Shown: positions 1-7,092, numbered from the stretch's first letter. The stretch: 10,595 nt of DNA from Bacteroidales bacterium H10 (GCA_001701295.1 DAAV01000156.1:14293-24887), one strand, 5' to 3'. Translations and numbers: made by a program. The notes: generated by a model from the letters alone, not told the origin.

Positions 1-24
1 CTAATCGGTCGAAAGCTTGACCAA
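1..24 (+). rRNA. 3' end of 23S rRNA (partial, cut by window edge)
   Basis: The first bases (CTAATCGGTC then GAAAGCTTGACC) match the general form of the bacterial 23S 3' terminus, in which a conserved ACTAAT-N-GGT segment is followed by a GCTTRACC strand that pairs with the 5' end of the molecule in helix H1. Only the final two dozen bases are visible and the exact mature end is a guess. A tRNA gene on the same strand further down fits an rRNA operon tail. The match is from memory and short, so chance resemblance is possible; sequence left of the window would settle it. Confidence 0.55.
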
Positions 25-222
25 GCGTAGAAAGCCGTAATGATGTCAGTAAACTGACTGAATGAAGCTTGCTTTATGAATACAGTTTATGACAGCATGA
101 AGATTTGCGGAGCAAATCCATCGAGATGAAGCGTAAGCGAAATCGAGATGACCGGCTTTAGTCAATAAGATTTGCAATTAGAAAAGATGATTTGTGTGTA
201 GTTTTGAAGGTACATATCATGT
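25..222 (+). other. 23S-to-tRNA spacer with several hairpins; no 5S rRNA seen
   Basis: I find no open reading frame of note here and none of the 5S rRNA landmarks (for example a CCGAACWSRGAAGTTAAG-like block). What is visible: a hairpin GTCAGT/ACTGAC at 45-58, a hairpin GATTTGC/GCAAATC at 102-118, a direct repeat ATCGAGATGA at 120-129 and 142-151, and an outer pairing AAAGCCG (31-37) with CGGCTTT (153-159) that could close the whole block. The likely role is a transcribed spacer carrying rRNA/tRNA processing structures, but a small structured RNA is also possible. Confidence 0.5.
171..206 (+). promoter_or_regulatory. Possible tRNA promoter (perfect -7 box, poor -33 spacing)
   Basis: TAGTTTTG at 199-206 fits the Bacteroidetes -7 consensus TAnnTTTG exactly and lies 16 bases before the first tRNA base, so a start near 213 would give a very short leader. 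The nearest usable TTTG (171-174) is 24 bases upstream, longer than the usual 19-21. The tRNA may therefore have a weak promoter of its own or simply be read from the rRNA operon. Confidence 0.3.
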
Positions 223-297
223 GCACGAGTGGCTCAGTGGTGGAGTATCGCCTTGCCAAGGCGAGGGTCGCGGGTTCGAATCCCGTCTATCGCTCCA
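223..297 (+). tRNA. tRNA-Gly (anticodon GCC), CCA encoded, acceptor stem imperfect
   Basis: The cloverleaf is readable: acceptor 223-229, T8 and G9, D stem GCTC/GAGT (232-235/243-246), anticodon stem TCGCC/GGCGA around loop TTGCCAA with anticodon GCC at 255-257, variable bases 265-269, T stem GCGGG/CCCGT around TTCGAAT, 3' acceptor strand 287-293, U73 at 294 and CCA at 295-297. GCC reads the glycine codons GGC and GGU. G1-C72, C2-G71 and U73, expected identity elements for bacterial glycyl-tRNA synthetase, are kept. The oddity is the middle of the acceptor stem: 225-227 (ACG) face 289-291 (ATC) as A-C, C-T and G-A, giving three consecutive mismatches. The gene may be functional with a weak stem, a degenerate copy, or affected by a sequence error. 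Confidence 0.88.
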
Positions 298-315
298 TAT
301 TTATCAGGACAATGA

Positions 316-348
316 AATGCCATCCAATGGATGGCATTAATAATTTTA
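316..348 (+). terminator. Terminator after tRNA-Gly
   Basis: AATGCCATCC (316-325) pairs perfectly with GGATGGCATT (329-338) around a three-base loop, and the stem is followed by AATAATTTTA. The T-tract is interrupted, so this is an intrinsic terminator of moderate quality. Its place, 18 bases after the tRNA 3' end, suits the end of an rRNA/tRNA transcript. Confidence 0.6.
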
Positions 349-413
349 AATAGTCTTTTAACGATCTGTTGAGATATGGCATCTCAGCATTTTCCCGAAA
401 TTCTTTTATCATT

Positions 414-2192
414 ATGGAAAATAAAACCGATGCTCGTCGTCCGAACTTCGGGATATGGATTTGCTATTTCATGATATTGGCCAGTATCGTGTTTCCCATG
501 ACGATGTTTTATCTTCAGCTAAGGCAAAATCTGAGCCTGACCGAAACTATTATTAATTCTTTCGTGATATTATTGCCATTTTTTGTGATTCCACCCCGTC
601 TGCGATGGTCTGCAATTGTCATAATGTGGCTTGTAGTTGTATTTTATGTTACCAATAAATGGTACATGCGTTTTTTTAACGACATGATGCCATTGTCAAG
701 TTATTTTCTATGGAATAACATTGACGGCACCGTTATCGATACGGCGCTTAGTGTCATGAAAATCAAGGATCTCTCTTTTGGTGTATTACCGTTTATTGCT
801 ACTTATATATCACTGTTCCGATTCAGAGACATATTTCTTGGTTATAGATTCAGCGGTAAAATCAAAATTATAGTTATAGCCGGAGGTCTGATCGCATATC
901 TTTCTTACTATACCTGCAAATACATCAGCTACCGTCCCGATGACGATGATATCGAATTGAAAGGAAAAAATGTGATCGAGATTATTGAAGAGCGATGCAT
1001 AAAACCTCAGGTATGCCCTTGGGTAGACTATGATCATATAGGATTCGCAGGCTATATAACAAAACATATCCTGAGTCCGGCCCGCAACTTTTTCAGAACC
1101 ACTGCGGCATCCCGAGAGGATATCGCTCTGGTAGACGAATTCAGGAAATTACATCTCAGCCTTGAAAACAATAACAAGAAAACCGTCGGACCATCCGGTG
1201 ACAAAAATCTTGTATTCATCATCGTGGAATCTCTCAATTCATGGGTAATAGGCCAGGAATACGACGGACACAAGGTTACACCTGTAATTGACAGTCTTAT
1301 TTCGCATGAAGGCACGCTGTCGGCTTTAAAAATGGTCACTCAGGTCCATTCGGGAGTGTCGAGCGACGGCCAGTTCATATATAATACCGGTATATATCCA
1401 TCTTCCGAAGTGACCACCGTATCGTACTATACCGGTAACAATTACAATACTCTTGCCCGTATACTTGACAGTCATACCTCATTTGAGGTGATTTGTGAGA
1501 GCGCTACCATGTGGAATCATTCGGCGACCACTAAAACTTATGGTTATGATTATCTCCATGACAATATTAACAATCTGGCGAACCGGCTGACTCGGGGCAA
1601 AGACGAGACAATGTTCGATTTCGCCGCTACGGTCATAGACACTGTCAGCAGACCTTATTTTGCCGAACTCACCACAATATCCATGCACGCGCCTTACAAA
1701 GATCCCAATGTACCGACTCCGAAATGGATTGCCGGTCTGACTTCGCTTGACGTCAATATGAGAGACTATCTTGCTTCGGCAAATTATTTTGACACATCTT
1801 TGGGAAAATTTTTAAGACGACTGGCAGAACAACCGGATTTTGATAAAACTCTCGTCATTATTGCAGCGGATCATCGTTCCACGGTCAAGGGCAGGAGTCA
1901 GGAAGAATACAGATTGGGATTCATTCCGTTCATTGCGCTTAATTCCGGTTTTAAAGGCACCATCGCACATCCTGTCGGCCAGGTAGACGTTTTCCCGACA
2001 ATTCTTGATATGATGGGCATATCAAGCGGAAACGCCACCGGATATATGGGACTAAGCATGTTTAACCCTGTCCTGACGGGTGCCGTGACAAGCGAAGGCA
2101 AGCTTATCGGTGACTCAATTTCAGATGACTTGAAAAGAATGCTTGAAATTTCCGGTGAAGCGGCAAACATTATTTTAAGATGTAATCTTTAG
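414..2192 (+). CDS. LtaS/OpgB-like membrane phosphotransferase (sulfatase superfamily)
   Basis: This 592-residue inner-membrane protein has about five N-terminal membrane segments (near residues 13-34, 45-60, 64-80, 121-138, 150-167) followed by an extracytoplasmic alkaline-phosphatase/sulfatase-fold domain from about 262 to the end. That is the layout of lipoteichoic acid synthase LtaS, phosphoglycerol transferases and phosphoethanolamine transferases. Expected catalytic positions are present: E272 (FIIVES), a nucleophile candidate S316 in SGVSSDGQ where LtaS has Thr, H425 in SMHAPY, and D486-H487 in AADH. A metal-dependent transfer of phosphoglycerol or phosphoethanolamine from a lipid to an envelope glycan is the likely reaction; the substrate cannot be read from sequence. 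I chose ATG at 414; a TTG at 369 would add 15 unconvincing residues. I see no good promoter in the leader. The gene is monocistronic. Confidence 0.85.
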   Translation: MENKTDARRPNFGIWICYFMILASIVFPMTMFYLQLRQNLSLTETIINSFVILLPFFVIPPRLRWSAIVIMWLVVVFYVTNKWYMRFFNDMMPLSSYFLWNNIDGTVIDTALSVMKIKDLSFGVLPFIATYISLFRFRDIFLGYRFSGKIKIIVIAGGLIAYLSYYTCKYISYRPDDDDIELKGKNVIEIIEERCIKPQVCPWVDYDHIGFAGYITKHILSPARNFFRTTAASREDIALVDEFRKLHLSLENNNKKTVGPSGDKNLVFIIVESLNSWVIGQEYDGHKVTPVIDSLISHEGTLSALKMVTQVHSGVSSDGQFIYNTGIYPSSEVTTVSYYTGNNYNTLARILDSHTSFEVICESATMWNHSATTKTYGYDYLHDNINNLANRLTRGKDETMFDFAATVIDTVSRPYFAELTTISMHAPYKDPNVPTPKWIAGLTSLDVNMRDYLASANYFDTSLGKFLRRLAEQPDFDKTLVIIAADHRSTVKGRSQEEYRLGFIPFIALNSGFKGTIAHPVGQVDVFPTILDMMGISSGNATGYMGLSMFNPVLTGAVTSEGKLIGDSISDDLKRMLEISGEAANIILRCNL

Positions 2193-2216
2193 AAACAGTT
2201 TCTGAGGGCTTTTTTA
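2191..2216 (+). terminator. Weak terminator candidate overlapping the stop codon
   Basis: AGAAAC/GTTTCT (2191-2203) is a short inverted repeat starting inside the stop codon. A T-run begins at 2210, about six bases after the stem. The stem is short with a very tight loop, so termination here would be inefficient; it is simply the only candidate directly downstream of the gene ending at 2192. Confidence 0.3.
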
Positions 2217-2250
2217 TTTTAAAAATATGTTTTATAACATTACAATAAAT

Positions 2251-2281
2251 TTTGAAATATGATTGTGTCGTTGTAATTTTG
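2251..2281 (+). promoter_or_regulatory. Perfect Bacteroidetes-type promoter
   Basis: TTTG (2251-2254), a 19-base spacer and TAATTTTG (2274-2281) match the Bacteroidetes primary sigma consensus TTTG-N19-21-TAnnTTTG with no mismatch. Transcription should start near 2287. No convincing protein-coding gene lies downstream on this strand before the palindromic terminator at 2602-2649, which points to a non-coding transcript. Confidence 0.7.
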
Positions 2282-2286
2282 CAATA

Positions 2287-2516
2287 CCAAATAGCAGTCA
2301 TACTGACCTTGGTAGAAATTTAGTTAAATAAATCAGCAAACCTTAATACCGAAAGCTTTAAGTCTAATACCGGAAAAACGGAAGAACGAAGAAATGCAAA
2401 CAACAGGGTAATTGATTATTATTATTGACCTTAATCGAAACCAGACAGATTCCGACGGGAGTCGACAATCTTCTAAACGGGCTGAATGCACAGGCATCCG
2501 GCCCGTTCAAATTTTA
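2287..2516 (+). ncRNA. Candidate small RNA of about 230 nt, family unknown
   Basis: The stretch is framed by a perfect promoter and a terminator-like hairpin and lacks a plausible ORF. Structure is visible along it: ACCAA/TTGGT enclosing CAGT/ACTG at 2286-2313, directly at the predicted 5' end; a near-repeat ATACCGAAAG (2346-2355) and ATACCGGAAA (2368-2377); GATT-CGAC-GGGA-GTCG-AATC at 2448-2470; then the long 3' stem at 2476-2507. Length and isolated location would suit a housekeeping RNA such as a 6S-type RNA, or an sRNA, but I do not recognise a family. An alternative is a long 5' leader with no gene left behind it. The rest of the gene-free stretch (2517-2601) shows nothing further. Confidence 0.42.
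2476..2516 (+). terminator. Terminator-like hairpin ending the candidate small RNA
   Basis: AACGGGC (2476-2482) pairs with GCCCGTT (2501-2507). The pairing extends through T-G and G-C, then one A-C mismatch, to ATGC/GCAT (2486-2489/2494-2497) around the loop ACAG. CAAATTTTAT follows. The stem is strong but the T-run is short and displaced, so it may act as a terminator or as the 3' stability stem of the RNA. Confidence 0.5.
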
Positions 2517-2601
2517 TATCCCCAATCCCCTCTCTCCTGCATCATCCGCCATGATCTGATAATGTATTTATTTAGCGATTATTCCACTTTGGAAACCCTT
2601 A

Positions 2602-2649
2602 AGACATAAAAACGGAAGGATATCATGATATCCTTCCGTTTTTATGTCT
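2602..2649. terminator. Bidirectional terminator, perfect 48-base palindrome
   Basis: The 24-base arms (AGACAT, A5, CGGAAGGA, TATCA and their complement) match without a single mismatch. The A5/T5 tracts inside the arms give a U-tract after the CGGAAGGATATC core on either strand. It lies 17 bases beyond the stop codon of the minus-strand peptidase gene, and also downstream of the plus-strand candidate RNA, so it can stop both convergent transcripts. Confidence 0.85.
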
Positions 2650-2666
2650 ATATGACCGGCTTAAGA

Positions 2667-4775
2667 TTATTTCGCAAAACCGCGGAGACGGAGAAGCGCG
2701 CCTGAATCCGGCTCATGGCCGCGGAAACGTTTAAAGAGCACCATGGCGTCTTCCGTATCGCCCGCCTCAAGAATATTCTTCTTGAAACTTGCCGCTGTCT
2801 TCTTGTCAAAAATACCTTTCTGCTTGAAGAGTTCCCAGGCATCTGCCTCAAGCACCTGCGCCCAGAGATAAGTATAATAACCCGACGCATAGCCGTCATC
2901 TCCGAAGATATGCTTGAAATAAGGAGAACGGTAACGGAAAGTGATCTCCTCGGGCATCCCTATCTTTTTGGCCACCTCTGCCTCGAAAGCCTTGGGATCG
3001 GCCACTTCCGGCGTCTGGCCGTACATCATGTCGAGCAGCGCGGCGCCGGCCAGTTCCGTTGTAGTGAATCCCTGGTTGAATTTTCCGGCATCGGAAATCT
3101 TCTTTACGAGATCATCCGGAATAACCTCCCCTGTCTTGTAGTGCTTCGCGTAGGTCTTCAGCACCTCCGGTTCGAATGCCCAGTGTTCGTTGATCTGAGA
3201 ACACATCTCGACATAGTCACGGTCCACATTGGTTCCGGCCAGAGATTTGTAAGGAGCGGTAGTAAGCATTCCCTGCAGCGCATGACCGAATTCGTGGAAC
3301 ATAGTCTCCACCTCGTCTACAGTCAACAGTGACGGGGCTTCGGCTGTCGGGCGAGTGAAATTACCTACATTATAGACTATGGGACGTTTTGTCTTGCCGT
3401 CGCCGTAAAGTCCCGCACTCTGCATCTGCTCCATCCATGCTCCCTGACGTTTGGTGTCGCGGGGGAAATAATCGCACATCCATACGGCCACATGATCGCC
3501 GGTCTTCGCATCGACCACGTCATAGACCTGCAGGTCATCGATATATTTGGGGGCGTCGGGCATCAGGACAAATTTTACGCCATAAAGCTTCTCGGTGGCG
3601 TCAAACATGCCTTTGAGCACATTGTCGAGCGCGAAATAAGGACGGATCTCAGCCTCATCGAGATCGAACTTCTGCTTCTTGACCTTGTCGGCATAATAAT
3701 AGTAATCGTAAGGAGCGATCTTGAATCCGCCGCCGTTGGCGTCGACATAAGCCTGCATGTCGGCGACCTCCTCATGGCTGCGGTTCACGGCCGGCTCAAA
3801 CACCTGCATAAGCAGCTGCGTTGCCGCCTCCGGAGTTTTTGCCATCACCCGCGAAGTCATCATCTGTGCGAACGTATCGAAGCCCATGAGTTTCGCCTTT
3901 TCATTGCGGAGCTTCACGATCTGGCTTATTATCGGCAGGTTGGAATTCTCTCCATACGAAGCGAGGTTAGTATATCCTTCATAGATCGCCTTGCGCAGGC
4001 CGCGTGAGTCGGCATACTGAAGCACCGGCAGACGGCTGGGAGCATGAAGAGTGAAGACCCACGAATCCGTCAGGCCGCGTGCGGCGGCTTCTTCGGCGGC
4101 CTGGGCCACAGAAGCTTCCGGCAGCCCGGAGAGTTCGTTCTTGTCGTAGACTATCACGGCAAACTGATTGGTGGCGTTGAGCAGATTGCGGTTGAACTGT
4201 ATGAAAAGTTTCGACAGCTCGTTGTTGATTCTGACCAGTTCCTCCTTTTTGTCAGCCGGGAGAGCTGCGCCCTGTTCGGCGAATTCACGGTAATATTTCT
4301 CTACAAGACGCTTCTGCACGGCGTTCAGACCCATCTTGTCGCGCATATCGTATACGCTCTTGATTCGCTGGAAAAGCTGATCATTGAGCATCAGCTTGTT
4401 GTTGGCCTCGTTGAGCAGAGGGATGGCCTCGTCGGCCATAGCCGCGAATTCAGGCGTCGACATAGCCTCCATATAGTGATAGAACACACCGCTGACGCGC
4501 TCCAGTATCGGAGACAGATTCTCCAGAGGGAGGATTGTGTTGTCAAAATCAGGCACCGCACGATTGCGTACTATGTTGAAGATAGCCTCGTCTTGCTCGG
4601 CTATACCGGCCTTGATTGCCGGTATGAAATCGGAAGTCTCGATTTTGTCGAAAGGAGCGATCTCATACTTCGTGTCATAAGGCTGCAGGAAAGGGTTCTG
4701 ACGTTCAGCCATAACGTTTGGAGTTTGCGAGGCGAGCAGCATTGCGCCGGCCGCCAGGATTGTCAGTTTAGTCAT
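2667..4775 (-). CDS. dcp: Periplasmic M3 family metallopeptidase (peptidyl-dipeptidase Dcp-like)
   Basis: A 702-residue zinc metallopeptidase of the M3 (thimet oligopeptidase/Dcp) family. Residues 1-23 form a signal peptide ending VMA before ERQ, so the enzyme should work in the periplasm, trimming short peptides, probably two residues at a time from the C-terminus if it is a true Dcp. The zinc site is intact: HEFGH at 494-498 and the third ligand E523 in YVEMCSQ, 25 residues on. The family's substrate-binding glycine/tyrosine segment is seen as GYASGYYTYLW (628-638). Length is normal for Dcp (about 680 plus signal peptide). The start is ATG in an A/T-rich leader with a promoter about 50 bases upstream. 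The bidirectional terminator closes the unit, so it is monocistronic. Oligopeptidase A is the main alternative within M3, but the signal peptide favours an exported Dcp type. Confidence 0.95.
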   Translation of the reverse strand: MTKLTILAAGAMLLASQTPNVMAERQNPFLQPYDTKYEIAPFDKIETSDFIPAIKAGIAEQDEAIFNIVRNRAVPDFDNTILPLENLSPILERVSGVFYHYMEAMSTPEFAAMADEAIPLLNEANNKLMLNDQLFQRIKSVYDMRDKMGLNAVQKRLVEKYYREFAEQGAALPADKKEELVRINNELSKLFIQFNRNLLNATNQFAVIVYDKNELSGLPEASVAQAAEEAAARGLTDSWVFTLHAPSRLPVLQYADSRGLRKAIYEGYTNLASYGENSNLPIISQIVKLRNEKAKLMGFDTFAQMMTSRVMAKTPEAATQLLMQVFEPAVNRSHEEVADMQAYVDANGGGFKIAPYDYYYYADKVKKQKFDLDEAEIRPYFALDNVLKGMFDATEKLYGVKFVLMPDAPKYIDDLQVYDVVDAKTGDHVAVWMCDYFPRDTKRQGAWMEQMQSAGLYGDGKTKRPIVYNVGNFTRPTAEAPSLLTVDEVETMFHEFGHALQGMLTTAPYKSLAGTNVDRDYVEMCSQINEHWAFEPEVLKTYAKHYKTGEVIPDDLVKKISDAGKFNQGFTTTELAGAALLDMMYGQTPEVADPKAFEAEVAKKIGMPEEITFRYRSPYFKHIFGDDGYASGYYTYLWAQVLEADAWELFKQKGIFDKKTAASFKKNILEAGDTEDAMVLFKRFRGHEPDSGALLRLRGFAK

Positions 4776-4823
4776 ATAAATAAGATTAGATTGATTTCAT
4801 GTTGTCGTGATGGGGTCACCGTG

Positions 4824-4855
4824 CGAATTTACGAAAAAAAAACGACACATCCAAA
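4824..4855 (-). promoter_or_regulatory. Promoter of the M3 peptidase gene
   Basis: Read on the minus strand, TTTG (4852-4855), a 20-base spacer and TAAATTCG (4824-4831) fit the Bacteroidetes consensus with one mismatch in the -7 box. The spacer contains a run of nine T. A start near 4818 would leave a leader of about 42 bases before the ATG. The remaining bases up to 5060 hold no clear gene, and I see no strong terminator for the upstream operon there. Confidence 0.6.
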
Positions 4856-5060
4856 AGCGGAGCCTTCCGGTCATGCGGAATCACGGATAACCCGTATCCC
4901 GACACTACCCTCCAATGGGAACAGCCCTGGCAACGGACAGACAGCATGGGAGCAGGATGTTGATTGCGGAATGTTCTTGATTATGACAGTCGTCAGGTCT
5001 CTCTCCCGGGGGCTGTCCTGTGGAGTAACTTGTGGGGTTATTATACGCTATCGGATACTT

Positions 5061-5753
5061 TCAACCTAATTTGTTCCGCAATTTTTGTAATTCAGTGTTC
5101 ACGAATCCGAATATTTCTTTCCCGAGTAGATACTGTTCAGTTGAGAATAGTTCAGGATTCCCGTTGTCTTTTCGACAAAATACTTTTTCTGCATTCTCTA
5201 TGGCATCTTTCAGTCTTGCAGGGTCTTTCTGATAGTCAAACCCGCCAGCAATACAATGGTTGACAAATGCCTTGACCGACTGGTGTTCCTTTATATCCTC
5301 AATATCCGGCACTGTATCATATAGATGATAGTACAGCCATATTTCAAAGCAAGGATTACTCTGTGCCACCCTCCAAGCCGGATATGGCTTGACTTCATCA
5401 TAATTGTCCGATATATGGCTGTTCTGGTACGAACAAAAATCCCGTAACGGCTGAATCTTTCCCTCATCTTCCCATGTGTCGGTATCTATGGCAAACCACA
5501 CTTTGTCGTTTTGCATGAAGTCAAGTGTATGAGTCCTTGTTTCGTCCAGTAGCTCACGGCGTGCCAACTCCATAAGTTTCAACGGGTCTGTACCTTCTTC
5601 CGGAGGTATCACTATCAGCTCAAAATTTGATGACAGACCCTCAAAGAATCCGAAATAGTTTTTCTCTGTCCCGGCACCTTCACAGACTATATATATCTTG
5701 CTGGCATTTTTTGAGGGGGCCTGCTTGCTGTAATCCTTACGACGTGTTATCAT
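5061..5753 (-). CDS. rloB: RloB-like Toprim-type nuclease candidate (AbiLii-like)
   Basis: The 230-residue protein carries the RloB family marks in order: IVCEGAGTE near residues 22-30 (acidic E25, followed by E30), AIDTDTW at 88-94 (D90 and D92), and the family signature SNPCFEIWLYYH at 132-143. A conserved Glu followed by a DxD pair is the metal-binding pattern of Toprim-like nucleases, so DNA or RNA cleavage is the inferred activity; this is not shown by sequence alone. Length is typical of the family. The ATG sits one base after the stop of the ATPase gene (TGA-T-ATG), implying translational coupling and a fixed ratio of the two proteins. The pair matches RloA-RloB/AbiLi-AbiLii. No restriction-modification genes are beside it, unlike the Campylobacter loci that gave the name. 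No clear terminator follows, so read-through toward the peptidase gene is possible. Confidence 0.85.
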   Translation of the reverse strand: MITRRKDYSKQAPSKNASKIYIVCEGAGTEKNYFGFFEGLSSNFELIVIPPEEGTDPLKLMELARRELLDETRTHTLDFMQNDKVWFAIDTDTWEDEGKIQPLRDFCSYQNSHISDNYDEVKPYPAWRVAQSNPCFEIWLYYHLYDTVPDIEDIKEHQSVKAFVNHCIAGGFDYQKDPARLKDAIENAEKVFCRKDNGNPELFSTEQYLLGKEIFGFVNTELQKLRNKLG

Positions 5754-5754
5754 A

Positions 5755-7092
5755 TCACCATTTCAAATCAGCGAGGTTTGACAAAAACGGAATACCACCA
5801 TATCGTCCGTTAAGATATCCGTTCTCGATATTGGCGGTCTTGTGAATGTTGTAGTCGCTTAGTGGATAAAGCTGTGTTGACTGATCGACATCTTTCTGTG
5901 CAAACCATATCTCGTCAGGGCGGAAAATGGCCTGATCGAGCAGGCAGCTTTCGTGGGTCGTGAAAATGATTTGTCCGCGAGCCTCCCGGTTTTCCGAGAT
6001 TTTGCTCATAAGGGTCTTAATCATTATCGGATGTATGCTGCGCTCTATCTCGTCAACCACAAACACGTTGTCGCGTTTAAGTACGGCATACAATAACGGC
6101 ATGTATTCTATGAGACGTCTCGTTCCGTCCGACTCCATAGTCATGTTCATTTCCACATCACGCCCATTGGCATCGGTATGTATTGCCACAAGAGTTTTGA
6201 GATACGCAATGCCGTCTTCCACAACGACATTGGAAATCTCTTTGTTTCGTGTTTCCATCAACATCCGAGGCTTGCCAGGCTTTTCCTTTGCAGCTGCAAG
6301 CGCTTTCGATATGGCCGAGTTTCCACGTACCTCTTCTTCGTTGATGACCTCTTTGCGGACAGTGAGCCTTGATATGCCGGTCTTCAGTTCCGGTATTATA
6401 TTATTCACCAGATCTGCAAAGTCACTATCACCGTCAAGAACCTGGGGAAGATAGCCGATACGCATTGCCGGGAGTACCACCTGAAGATGTGTCAGCCAGT
6501 CAAAAGCATCCTTGACCAGTGGCAGTTCCTCCGGGTAATAGTGGCCGAAAAAGGAGAGTGCCGGCATATCCGGACGAATTATTCTGTTCATAGCGTCGAG
6601 GAAAACCTCTATGAAATTGTCCTTGTCTCCCGGTTTAAGATACTCAGCGCGAACATTCACGTCATTGTTTTTGCGACTGAATATGGGTATATCCTTATTT
6701 TTCTGACTAATCATCAGTTCCTCCTCTACAATCTCCAGTCTATTGAAAACAATATGATAGTAGAATATCCTGTGATTGGCGAAGAACTCGATTGCGAGCT
6801 CGGAAGGTCGTGTCTTTCCCTTTTCGTCAAGACGGAAATACAGGTCATCCGTCATTGCCAGATCTCCTAATTTTTCGGCACCCACCATAGATTTCAACAG
6901 TGAAATACATTTCAGTAGATTGCTTTTGCCGGCGCCGTTGGCACCGTATATGGCACTCATCCGCAAGACCGTGGCATGACCGCACGAAACCTTATGCCAC
7001 TCATGGCTGTGACTTTTACTTGACGGAAAGGTATTGAACTCAACCGCTTCTTTGAATGACATGATATTGTCTGCTGCGAATCGTAGTAACAT
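5755..7092 (-). CDS. rloA: RloA-like AAA/ABC-type ATPase (AbiLi-like)
   Basis: A 445-residue ATPase of the RloA/AbiLi group (AAA_15/AAA_21, related to OLD and SMC heads). The N-terminus MLLRFAADNIMSFKEAVEF is the usual first strand. Walker A is GANGAGKS (50-57, K56), an ABC-signature-like ESDGTRRL lies at 320-327, Walker B is NVFVVDEIE (342-350, D347/E348), and the switch His is H380 in FTTHES. The insert between about 60 and 310 is helical and charged, as expected for the arm region. The tail NIENGYLNGRYGGIPF (416-431) is a conserved RloA-type end. I chose the ATG at 7092 rather than a TTG six bases upstream because MLLRF is the family start and the promoter gives a leader of about 20 bases. 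It is the first gene of a two-gene operon and would act as the sensor or motor that controls the downstream nuclease-like partner. Confidence 0.9.
   Translation of the reverse strand: MLLRFAADNIMSFKEAVEFNTFPSSKSHSHEWHKVSCGHATVLRMSAIYGANGAGKSNLLKCISLLKSMVGAEKLGDLAMTDDLYFRLDEKGKTRPSELAIEFFANHRIFYYHIVFNRLEIVEEELMISQKNKDIPIFSRKNNDVNVRAEYLKPGDKDNFIEVFLDAMNRIIRPDMPALSFFGHYYPEELPLVKDAFDWLTHLQVVLPAMRIGYLPQVLDGDSDFADLVNNIIPELKTGISRLTVRKEVINEEEVRGNSAISKALAAAKEKPGKPRMLMETRNKEISNVVVEDGIAYLKTLVAIHTDANGRDVEMNMTMESDGTRRLIEYMPLLYAVLKRDNVFVVDEIERSIHPIMIKTLMSKISENREARGQIIFTTHESCLLDQAIFRPDEIWFAQKDVDQSTQLYPLSDYNIHKTANIENGYLNGRYGGIPFLSNLADLKW

Noticed and set aside
369..413. TTG start adding 15 residues to the LtaS-like protein
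   Set aside because: ATG at 414 begins a normal short cytoplasmic N-terminus before the first membrane segment; the extension has no supporting feature.
223..413. Integrated element using the tRNA-Gly as attachment site
   Set aside because: I found no integrase gene and no second copy of the tRNA 3' end in the window.
2412..2609. 65-residue plus-strand reading frame in the gene-free region
   Set aside because: It starts with TTG, has no recognisable domain, crosses the hairpins of the candidate small RNA and ends inside the bidirectional terminator.
4044..5069. 341-residue plus-strand reading frame
   Set aside because: Most of it is antisense to the M3 peptidase gene, whose zinc site and signal peptide are unmistakable; the translation resembles no protein family.
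5061..7092. Restriction-modification locus around rloA-rloB
   Set aside because: The Rlo name comes from loci next to type I R-M genes, but no hsdR, hsdM or hsdS-like gene is present here.
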